This document shows, one piece after another, positions 1 to 5,757 of a DNA stretch of 6,442 bases. The notes under the pieces are model-generated. The model was not told where the DNA came from and did no database searches. It was given only the letters and a program-made list of their open reading frames with translations. Numbering within the stretch: position 1 is the first letter of the stretch; each line of letters begins with the position of its first letter. This stretch comes from Bacilli bacterium. Its GTDB lineage: Bacteria; Bacillota_I; Bacilli_A; RFN20; CAG-826. The stretch lies in the NCBI GenBank assembly GCA_016296285.1, contig JAEDJP010000075.1, positions 1 to 6,442 on the forward strand, given 5' to 3'. A program made the position numbers and the translations under genes.

Positions 1-342
1 CGCGGAAAAACCGCCGACCTTGAAGCCGAGCTTCTTCATGCCGGCGAGGACCCCGCGGGTGAGGCCCCGGGTCGAGGAACGGTCGCGCGGGGACGGGGAA
101 AGGTCCGAGACGGGGAAAAGGAAGGGGCGATAGCCTTGGCTGATGATGCTCACGATGCCGTCGTCGCGGGGGGCGACGCAGGCGGTGATGCCAAGGTCCA
201 CGCCGGCGACGAGGCAAAGCCCGTGGTTGTGGTCGGTGTGGTTCCCGAGGATCTCAAGGCGGCCGTGGGAATAGAAATAGGACGTCTTGGCTTTCGGGAA
301 GGAAGAGAGATAGAGGGCGTTCGCGCCGGTGATGTCGATCAT
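1..342 (-). CDS. galK: Galactokinase (GHMP kinase), N-terminal part, runs off the left edge
   Basis: The first 114 codons of a galactokinase-type GHMP sugar kinase, which would phosphorylate alpha-D-galactose at C1 with ATP, the first committed Leloir step in the cytosol. The visible support is the family's N-terminal sugar-binding signature, GRLEILGNHTDHNHG at residues 27-41, followed by a hydrophobic stretch (LCLVAGVDLGITA) and a GY...DL...TRG...GF pattern like that of Clostridia galactokinase homologues. The start is ATG at 342-340, with a strong AAGGAG five to nine bases upstream that overlaps the TGA of galM; only 5 bases separate the two genes, so translation is probably coupled. Compared with classical GalK (GR-x-NLIGEHTDYN), the sugar-contacting Glu is Asn34 and the Tyr is His38, while Arg28, His35 and Asp37 are kept. 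The ATP-binding GLSSSA motif and the C-terminus lie outside the window. Another GHMP sugar kinase cannot be excluded, but galM next door favours galactose. Confidence 0.85.
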   Translation of the reverse strand, partial: MIDITGANALYLSSFPKAKTSYFYSHGRLEILGNHTDHNHGLCLVAGVDLGITACVAPRDDGIVSIISQGYRPFLFPVSDLSPSPRDRSSTRGLTRGVLAGMKKLGFKVGGFSA

Positions 343-347
343 GGGTT

Positions 348-1349
348 TCACTCCTTTTTGCTTGAGAAACGGAAGAGGGTCTCGGTATGGAAGGGATGGG
401 ACGGCGAGAAGAGGAAATCCTCCTTCATCGTCGTGCTGTCGAGGACGGGCTCGCTCGTGACGGCGATGCGCTTGATGTTTTGGACGCCGCTATGGAAGAG
501 GCTGCCGTCCACGGGGAAATTGTAGGAATAGACCTGGAAGGCTTTCGCGGTCGTCGCGATGGACAGGGTGACCTCGCCTAGAGTGAGGAAATAGGTCGGG
601 TGGGCGAGGCTGCGCTCGTTCACGTAGAAGCCGTGGTCGATCCCGCCTAGGGGGGTCGCGTCGAAGAACGAGGCCACCTCCTCCACCTTTTTGCCTTGGC
701 GAAGGTCAAGGGGAGAGTTTTCGACGCTCACCTTCTCCTTGGGGAGGAGGCGCTCGTCGTAGGCGACGACCCGGTCCGCGAGGATCTCGAGCCGCGCGTC
801 TTTGGCATCGTCCCTGCCCCCGAGGTTCCAGTAGACGTGGTTCGTGAGGTGGAGGGGGGCGAGGCGCGATGGGGTCGCGGTGTAGGAAAGGGCGAAGATG
901 GGCTCGGTTTCCGAGATGTAATAGGAAACCTTGACCTCCGTGGTCGATGGGTATTCGGGGCAGGAAGGGATCGTCGCGGTGAAAAGGACGATGGTGCCGC
1001 CATGGCCTTCCTTGATGGAAAAATCGAAACGGACGAACGCGTAATCGAGGCTCTCGCTATGGAGGGTGACGCCGGTTTCGGGATTCACCGGCAAGGCGAA
1101 TTCCTTTTCGAGACCCGGGAATTTGCCTTGGTCGATCCTGCCGGCGATCGGGCCGATGGTCTTGCCATAGAAAAACACGCGGTCGCGGAGGTAATCCTCG
1201 TCCTTCAGCGGGGAAAGGGTCATCGGGGAGCCTTTAAAATAGACGTCGCGGATGCCGGCCCCAAACGGGGTGAGGACCAAAGTGACGCCGCTAGGGGAAG
1301 CGAGGGTCAAGAATGTTTCGCCGGCGGACTCGGATTTCGTGATCTTCAT
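348..1349 (-). CDS. galM: Aldose 1-epimerase (galactose mutarotase)
   Basis: A complete 333-residue protein of the GalM family, close to the usual 330-350. It interconverts beta- and alpha-anomers of galactose or glucose in the cytosol and so provides the alpha form used by galactokinase. The family's active-site residues can be placed: Arg71 (AGRIDQGKF), His97 in LHSES, His171 in LTNHVYWNL, Asp238 in GGIDHGF and the catalytic Glu300 in AVTSEP. These match Arg71, His96, His170, Asp243 and Glu304 of the Lactococcus lactis enzyme. The sugar-facing YSYNF-type segment is also present (about 274-278). The ATG at 1349-1347 overlaps the TGA of the dehydrogenase as ATGA, with AAAGGA about nine bases upstream, indicating translational coupling. 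The TGA lies inside the ribosome binding site of galK. Nothing is missing or truncated. GalM-family proteins can act on other aldoses, so galactose specificity is inferred from the adjacent kinase. Confidence 0.93.
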   Translation of the reverse strand: MKITKSESAGETFLTLASPSGVTLVLTPFGAGIRDVYFKGSPMTLSPLKDEDYLRDRVFFYGKTIGPIAGRIDQGKFPGLEKEFALPVNPETGVTLHSESLDYAFVRFDFSIKEGHGGTIVLFTATIPSCPEYPSTTEVKVSYYISETEPIFALSYTATPSRLAPLHLTNHVYWNLGGRDDAKDARLEILADRVVAYDERLLPKEKVSVENSPLDLRQGKKVEEVASFFDATPLGGIDHGFYVNERSLAHPTYFLTLGEVTLSIATTAKAFQVYSYNFPVDGSLFHSGVQNIKRIAVTSEPVLDSTTMKEDFLFSPSHPFHTETLFRFSSKKE

Positions 1350-2539
1350 GCGGTGGTTCCTTTCAAGATGGCGGCGAGCTCTTTTTCGTCGAAGAGCCGC
1401 GGGACGGGGTAGAGGGGGTTCGCTTCTTTCGCGGCGTGCTTGCTCAAGCGAGCGAGTTCTTCTTCGCTCAGGGCGAAGGCGAAGCGTTCGGGGATGCCGA
1501 GTTCCTTTTCGAGGGCCTCAAGGCGCAAGAGGAAGGACGACGCGCGCTCTTCTTCGGTTTCCCCGGGCAGCCCAAGGTGGGTAGCGACGAGGGCAAGGGG
1601 TTTCGAGGCGGCCCTGCCATAGCTTCGGAGGACCGGCAGCAAGAGAATGGCGTTTGCATAGCCGTGGGGGACGCCCTTTTCCCCGCCGAGGGCATGGGCG
1701 AGGGCGTGGACGTAACCGACGTAGGCGCGGGTGAAGCTTTCCCCGGCCTCGAAGGCGGCGATTTGCATGTCCTTCGCGGCTTCCGCGTCCATCGGGTCGT
1801 CGTAAAGGCGCGGCAAGGAATGGAAAATCCGCGTAATCGCCAAGAGGGCATCCGCCTTGCTCTTCTTCGTGGAGCTCTTGCCCACGATGCTTTCAAGGGC
1901 GTGGGTCAAGGCGTCGAGGCCCGTGGAGGCGATGAGGGGTTTTGGGAGGCCGAGGACGAAGGAAGGGAAGAGGAGAGCGACGTCGGGAACAAGGCGTGGG
2001 GACTCGATCGCGAATTTGTCCTTGTTCTTCTCGTCGACGACGACCGCGGCGATCGTGGCCTCGCTTCCGGTCCCGACGGTCGTGGGGACGCAGGCGAGGA
2101 AGGGAAGGTCGCGATGGACCTTGAGGAGGCCTTTGAAAGCCAAAAGGGATTTCGAGGGGTAGGCGATTTGGACGCCCATCGCTTTCGCGGCGTCCATCGC
2201 GCTTCCCCCGCCGAAAGCGACGAGGGCTTCGGCGCGATGGGATTTGTAGGCCTCGACCCCTTTTCCCACGCAGGCGAAATCCGGGTTCGGGATGGCCCCG
2301 TCATAGACTTTGACGTCGAAGGATTCGGAAAGGAAAACCCGGAAGCGCTCGAAAGCGGGCAAGGCAGCGCATCCTTTGTCGGTGACGAGGAGCAAGCGCT
2401 CGACGCCTTTTCCTTTTAGGAGGGAAGAAAGCTCGGCGGGCTCGTGAATGACCGCGGGCGATGGGATCTTGAGGAAGCGGCTCGCGAGGCGCATCCCGGC
2501 TTGGAAAAGGCGGCAGCCAAGGCGGGCGAACGGGTTCAT
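1346..2539 (-). CDS. Iron-containing alcohol dehydrogenase
   Basis: A complete 397-residue group III (Fe-dependent) alcohol dehydrogenase, which would interconvert an alcohol and an aldehyde or ketone with NAD(P)H in the cytosol. The nucleotide-binding GGGS is at 110-113 with the following D116 and K119, and PTTVGTGSE is at 152-160. The four metal ligands are intact: Asp209 and His213 in LDALTH, His278 in GYVHALAH and His292 in PHGYANA. Their spacing is close to E. coli FucO (Asp196, His200, His263, His277). The first ~27 residues form an amphipathic, Arg/Phe-rich extension (ARLGCRLFQAGMRLASRF) typical of a subfamily common in Bacillota. I chose the ATG at 2539-2537 because AAAGGA lies upstream and it forms an ATGA overlap with the preceding stop; the longer TTG start ten codons earlier is less likely. 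Substrate is unknown. Its place before galM and galK suggests a role in sugar fermentation or aldehyde removal, but that is inference. Confidence 0.92.
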   Translation of the reverse strand: MNPFARLGCRLFQAGMRLASRFLKIPSPAVIHEPAELSSLLKGKGVERLLLVTDKGCAALPAFERFRVFLSESFDVKVYDGAIPNPDFACVGKGVEAYKSHRAEALVAFGGGSAMDAAKAMGVQIAYPSKSLLAFKGLLKVHRDLPFLACVPTTVGTGSEATIAAVVVDEKNKDKFAIESPRLVPDVALLFPSFVLGLPKPLIASTGLDALTHALESIVGKSSTKKSKADALLAITRIFHSLPRLYDDPMDAEAAKDMQIAAFEAGESFTRAYVGYVHALAHALGGEKGVPHGYANAILLLPVLRSYGRAASKPLALVATHLGLPGETEEERASSFLLRLEALEKELGIPERFAFALSEEELARLSKHAAKEANPLYPVPRLFDEKELAAILKGTTA

Positions 2540-3165
2540 TTCGCTTTCCTTTCTCGCTTGATGCGGCAAAGGTCCACGAATTCGTTGACGTCGAGATGGT
2601 AAAAGGAAAGGAGATAGCCATGGGCTTTCCTGAGCGAAACGAGGGATGCCCCGTGCTTCATCATGTCCTCGAAGATCTTGGTCTCCTCTGCTTCAAGGCG
2701 CCCAAGGCGCTCGAAATAGCGGAGGGAGGACAGCAAGAACGAGGCGGCGCGGTCGTCTTCGGGGGACCGGGGTTCGCCCAGGAACCCAAGATAATAATGG
2801 GAAAGGGCGAAGAAACGTTCCATGATGGCCCGGTCGAGGGGGTCGAGGTAGACGCGATCGAGATCGCTTTCCTTCACGAAGCGGACCTCCGCCCGCTTGG
2901 GGAACGCGAGGGCGGAATTCTCGAGGACGAGGTAGCCGTGGATCTTGGCGCCCCCAGGCAAGGGGAAGAAGCCTTCGTCGTGGACGAGGCGGACGGTGCC
3001 CCGGTGGCTCTCCGCGATTTCCGTCGAAAGTCGCTGGAACTTCTCGGAGGAAGAACGGGGCATGCGAAAGCCGGATTTCGGCAAGCCATCGCGGTCGAGG
3101 AGCCGGTAGGAGAGCAAGCCTCCCTTGACGTAGAGGAGGGCAACGGAACCAAGGACTTTTTTCAT
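2536..3165 (-). CDS. Unrecognised 209-residue protein, first gene of the galactose operon
   Basis: I do not recognise this protein. It is predicted soluble: no signal peptide or convincing membrane helix. Residues 1-25 (MKKVLGSVALLYVKGGLLSYR...) and about 58-97 look strand-rich, including GGAKIHGYLVLEN and RAEVRF. The C-terminal half (about 105-209) looks helical, with a run of aromatic and charged residues (FFALSHYYLGFLG; YFERLGRLEAEETKIFEDMM; AHGYLLSFYHLDVNEF) and a basic tail. The ATG at 3165-3163 is the only possible start, since an in-frame TAA lies eight codons upstream with no GTG, TTG or ATG between. The ribosome binding site is weak (GAAGAG eight bases upstream). A promoter candidate lies immediately upstream, and the stop overlaps the dehydrogenase start as ATGA. 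The coupling makes it a real gene and hints at a shared process with the dehydrogenase. Base composition and codon use look like those of its neighbours. A regulator or an accessory factor is possible; nothing visible decides. Confidence 0.8.
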   Translation of the reverse strand: MKKVLGSVALLYVKGGLLSYRLLDRDGLPKSGFRMPRSSSEKFQRLSTEIAESHRGTVRLVHDEGFFPLPGGAKIHGYLVLENSALAFPKRAEVRFVKESDLDRVYLDPLDRAIMERFFALSHYYLGFLGEPRSPEDDRAASFLLSSLRYFERLGRLEAEETKIFEDMMKHGASLVSLRKAHGYLLSFYHLDVNEFVDLCRIKRERKAK

Positions 3166-3183
3166 AGAAAAACTCTTCGCCTT

Positions 3184-3212
3184 ATTTTAGGGTCTCCGTT
3201 TCGTTTTGTATA
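3184..3212 (-). promoter_or_regulatory. Candidate sigma-A-type promoter of the orf209-adh-galM-galK operon
   Basis: Reading along the minus strand, TATACA (3212-3207, four of six matches to TTGACA) is followed after exactly 17 bases by TAAAAT (3189-3184, five of six matches to TATAAT). The -10 ends 18 bases before the ATG at 3165, so the leader would be only about 11-12 bases. It sits directly after the terminator of the upstream unit, the only non-coding gap before this operon. I see no convincing inverted repeat acting as an operator here. Confidence 0.5.
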
Positions 3213-3224
3213 GGCGCGGGCAAC

Positions 3225-3246
3225 AAAAAAAGGGGCCGAAGCCCCT
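3225..3246 (-). terminator. Rho-independent terminator after the phospholipase C-like gene
   Basis: On the minus strand AGGGGC (3246-3241), loop TTCG (3240-3237), GCCCCT (3236-3231) forms a perfect six-base-pair stem with a stable UUCG tetraloop, followed by a run of seven U (3231-3225). It begins four bases after the TGA at 3253-3251. It separates the transporter unit from the galactose operon. Confidence 0.92.
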
Positions 3247-3250
3247 AGGG

Positions 3251-4196
3251 TCAGAAGCGGATGCCGGCTTCCTCGAAGCAGAGGCGGTATTCCTTTTTGA
3301 CTTGGCCGTAGATCCCGCCGTCGTGATCGTTATCGCGCTCGAGCTTGGCGAGGGCCTCTTTCGTGTCCTCCCCCTTGCGGGCCATTTCGAGGATCGAAAG
3401 GACGTCTTTTTGCTCGCGGGCGGCTTCCTCGAAAAGGTCTTCCACCGATTCGCGATGTTCCTCGAGGGTCGTCGGGTCTTTCCAGGCGGCGTGCCCATCG
3501 TTTAGGACATCGAGGGGCGCAAACGGCTTGAGGGATGGGGGAAGGCAAAGGGAATAGGCCTTGCTCGTCTTGCCCATGAGGAGGCGGAAGAGCTTGCGCT
3601 TGACCCCCGTCTTCGAGACGAGGAGGCGCATGACGCTTTGGAAATCGCGGTAGGATTCCGCGAACCCCTCGTCCTTGAGGGAAGCGATGCCCTCGAACCC
3701 CTTGGCCCACATCCTCGAGATGGCGAGGAGGTCTTCATCGCCGATCGCGGGCAAGGCGCGGTCGCTGCGGGGGGGCAAGTGCTCTTTCTCGGCCACCGCG
3801 CGGTCGAGGATCGACTCGAAGGCCCCGTGGTAGAACACGGCGATGCCCCCGTATTTCGTCAAAGCCCGTGCGGTAGAAAACGTAGGGGTGGACCCGGCGG
3901 TCGAGGATGAAATGGTAGAGGAGGCCCTCCATGTAATCGAGGAGGAGGGCACGCGTCTTCCCCTCGGGAAACGAGGCCGCGTAGGAAAGCATCGGGGCGT
4001 AGACGAGGGCGAGGCGGGTGTTGTGCATGAGGCTGCCCAAGGGGTTCACCGCGTCCTTGTCCTTCTTCTTGCGGAAGGGATTCATGCCATAGGCCATGAA
4101 GGGGTCCGGGCCTTCCGTGCCCAAAAGGACGCCGAGGGGGCAATCCTTCCCCTTGAGGCGCAGGGCGAAAGCCCGGTGGGCGATCGCGGCGGGCAT
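3251..4196 (-). pseudogene. Zinc-dependent phospholipase C-family protein, split by a one-base frameshift
   Basis: Two overlapping minus-strand frames (ATG at 4196 reading openly to 3735; second frame open from 3952 to the TGA at 3253-3251) together make one protein of about 314 residues. The first frame carries the family's early metal-ligand motifs: His7 (AHRAF), Asp31 (GPDPF), His58 (MHN), His95 and Asp99 (HFILD) and His103 (VHPY). The second carries the last pair, HGAFE (H-x3-E), and a later LNDGHAAWKDP segment also seen in Bacillota relatives. This order matches the zinc ligands of B. cereus phospholipase C. The shift falls near 3846-3858, a stretch with a run of three A and of five G on the sense strand; removing one base restores the frame. 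It is either a real lesion or a sequencing error. There is no signal peptide, unlike secreted B. cereus PLC, so substrate and role are open. The start is one base after the transporter stop, with AGGA upstream. Confidence 0.82.
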
Positions 4197-4197
4197 G

Positions 4198-5622
4198 TCA
4201 GTCTTCCTCGGCGAAGGATTCGAGGCCTTTCGCGATCTTGGTCTTTCGCGTCTTGACGTTCTTCACGAAGAGGAAGACGAGGAAGGAAATGCCGAGGCAA
4301 GTCAAGGCGTAGACGGGGAGGTATTCCCAGGAGAAATGCGGGAGGAGGAGCAGCGACCCAAGGGCGATCGGGGTGATCGTCTGGGCGCTCATGGAAGAGG
4401 CGTAGTAATAGCCCGTGAAGGCGCCGATCTTCTTTTTGGAGCAAAGCTCGACGACCATCGGGAAGGAATTGATGTGGACGAGGGACATGCCGAACCCGCG
4501 GAAGAGGGACACGACGTAAATGTAAACCGGGAAGGTGCCCGTGACGGGGACGGTGAAGGTGCAGATGGCCCAGGCGATGTAGGAGAGGAAGGCGATGCCA
4601 AGGCCCATGGAGACGGTCCATTTGCGCCCGATCTTGCCGGCGATGATGCCGCCGAGGACGAAGCCGACGACGGAACCGACGCCGCCGACGATGACGTTCA
4701 CCATGTTGCTCGCGGTGGAACACTGGAGGTAATAGATCGTGTAGTTGCTCATGAAGGTGCCGATCGCGTTTTCCGACATGAACCAGAAGAATTCGGCGAC
4801 CAGGATGAAGATGAGCATGATGCGGTTCGCCTTGGTCATCGGGGCATCGTCGTCGAGGATCTTGTCCTCGATCTCGGCGACTTGCTCGCCGCGGTCAAGC
4901 TCGTCCTTGAGCTCGGCGGCCAGCTTGTTCTCCTTGATGGTGCAGGCGAGGACGACGGCGCTCACGACCATGAGGACGCTCGCGACGAGGAAGGGGATCT
5001 CGATGACCCAGATGTTGCGATAAGCCCAGGTGCCGGTCCCGTTTTTGCCAGTCCCGAGGTAATCGCTCAAGACGAACACGATGCCGACGACGGTCGCGAC
5101 GAGGCCGCCGACGTAGCCCATGATGTTGATGATGCCATTGGCCTTGGAACGGAGCGGCTTCGGGGTGATGTCCGGCATGAGGGCGACCGCGGGGTTGCGG
5201 TACATCATGCCGCTCACGACGACGATTGCCATCGTGACGATGACGCCCACGAGCTGGTTGAAATGGAAGAAAAGCGGGATGAAGGGGAGGGCGACCGCGC
5301 AGAGGAAGGTGCCGATGAGGATGAAGGGCATGCGCTTCCCGATTTTGGTGTGGGTCTTGTCGCTCAGCTTCCCGAAGATCGGCATGAGGATGAGGGCCGC
5401 GACGTTGTCGAGGGCCATCATGATGCCGACGAGGTACTGGACCTTCTCGCTGTCGGCGGTCGGGTCGAGGCCGAACGCGTCGCAGAAGAGCTGGCTCAGG
5501 AACGGCGGGCACCAGGAGTCGTAGATCTGCCACATCAAGAGGATGCCGAAAAAGGCGAACCCGATGAGCATCGTCCGTTTCACGTTCAAGCGAAACGGCG
5601 CGGTGGTTGCTTGTTTTTCCAT
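4198..5622 (-). CDS. MFS sugar:cation symporter, GPH/SLC45-like
   Basis: A complete 474-residue integral membrane transporter with about twelve hydrophobic segments in two halves. These are joined by a charged cytoplasmic loop at about 229-267 that includes EDKILDDD. The first cytoplasmic loop carries the MFS motif A, FGKLSDKTHTKIGKRMPF (83-100). Residues 150-162 (PDITPKPLRSKAN) resemble the loop after helix 4 in glycoside-pentoside-hexuronide and SLC45/sucrose-type carriers, which import sugars or glycosides with H+ or Na+. The start is ATG at 5622-5620, with AAAGGA about eight bases upstream. The TGA at 4200-4198 is one base from the phospholipase-like gene, so the two are cotranscribed. 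The galactose genes lie downstream but beyond a terminator; a galactoside substrate is therefore possible, not shown. The family level is fairly sure and the substrate unknown. Confidence 0.88.
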   Translation of the reverse strand: MEKQATTAPFRLNVKRTMLIGFAFFGILLMWQIYDSWCPPFLSQLFCDAFGLDPTADSEKVQYLVGIMMALDNVAALILMPIFGKLSDKTHTKIGKRMPFILIGTFLCAVALPFIPLFFHFNQLVGVIVTMAIVVVSGMMYRNPAVALMPDITPKPLRSKANGIINIMGYVGGLVATVVGIVFVLSDYLGTGKNGTGTWAYRNIWVIEIPFLVASVLMVVSAVVLACTIKENKLAAELKDELDRGEQVAEIEDKILDDDAPMTKANRIMLIFILVAEFFWFMSENAIGTFMSNYTIYYLQCSTASNMVNVIVGGVGSVVGFVLGGIIAGKIGRKWTVSMGLGIAFLSYIAWAICTFTVPVTGTFPVYIYVVSLFRGFGMSLVHINSFPMVVELCSKKKIGAFTGYYYASSMSAQTITPIALGSLLLLPHFSWEYLPVYALTCLGISFLVFLFVKNVKTRKTKIAKGLESFAEED

Positions 5623-5648
5623 AGTGTTTTCCTTTGTTGGTTAAAGGT

Positions 5649-5677
5649 ATGGTAACGCGCGGGGGGCGAACTGAAAA
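5649..5677 (-). promoter_or_regulatory. Weak promoter candidate for the transporter unit
   Basis: On the minus strand TTTTCA (5677-5672, four of six to TTGACA) and TACCAT (5654-5649, four of six to TATAAT) are spaced by 17 bases. The -10 ends 26 bases before the ATG at 5622, giving a short leader that contains the ribosome binding site. The match is modest and the spacer is very GC-rich (a run of six C), so this is a candidate only. The whole gap 5623-5757 holds no gene. Confidence 0.35.
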
Positions 5678-5705
5678 GAAAAATCGCCGTAAAAGGAAAC
5701 CGAAT

Positions 5706-5728
5706 TTCGACAATCTTCGACAGATTGT
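5706..5728. repeat. Phased direct repeat with overlapping inverted repeat upstream of the transporter
   Basis: On the plus strand TTCGACA occurs at 5706-5712 and again at 5716-5722, a perfect 7-base direct repeat with a 10-base period, one helical turn. Overlapping it, ACAATC (5710-5715) and GATTGT (5723-5728) form a perfect inverted repeat with a 7-base centre. It lies three bases from the U-run of one terminator and about 29 bases upstream of the candidate -35 of the transporter. A regulator binding site is the likeliest reading; a small hairpin in the RNA tail is the alternative. Confidence 0.4.
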
Positions 5729-5730
5729 GC

Positions 5731-5754
5731 AAAAAAGAGGGCGGTTGGCCCTCT
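5731..5754 (-). terminator. Rho-independent terminator after the repeat-bearing membrane protein
   Basis: On the minus strand AGAGGGC (5754-5748), loop CAACC (5747-5743) and GCCCTCT (5742-5736) form a perfect seven-base-pair stem. A run of six U (5736-5731, the first shared with the stem's base) follows. It starts three bases after the TGA at 5760-5758 and closes the upstream transcription unit. Confidence 0.92.
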
Positions 5755-5757
5755 AAC

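Noticed and set aside
696..1412. A 238-residue open frame on the plus strand
   Set aside because: It is antisense to galM, which carries all expected active-site residues; composition is that of a shadow frame.
1436..2419. A 327-residue open frame on the plus strand
   Set aside because: It lies antisense to the iron alcohol dehydrogenase, whose cofactor and metal motifs are intact; the plus-strand product has no recognisable motif.
2540..2569. An upstream TTG start that would lengthen the dehydrogenase by ten residues
   Set aside because: The ATG at 2539 has a good AAAGGA upstream and makes an ATGA overlap with the preceding stop, as seen again at the next gene pair; the extra residues add nothing family-like.
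3846..3858. Programmed ribosomal frameshifting in the phospholipase-like gene
   Set aside because: There is no classic slippery heptamer with a following pseudoknot or an in-frame stop that would drive a shift, and the family is not known to use recoding; a lesion or sequencing error is simpler.
4096..5655. A 519-residue open frame on the plus strand, longer than the gene opposite
   Set aside because: It is antisense to the transporter and the start of the phospholipase-like gene. Its protein is an implausible mix dominated by Asp, Glu, His, Gly and Ala, as expected from the mirror of GC-rich codons; the minus-strand frame has clear membrane helices and MFS motif A.
5623..5757. A catabolite-response (cre) or LacI-type operator upstream of the transporter
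   Set aside because: I looked for a TGNAANCGN-type palindrome and found no convincing match; only the TTCGACA repeat stands out.
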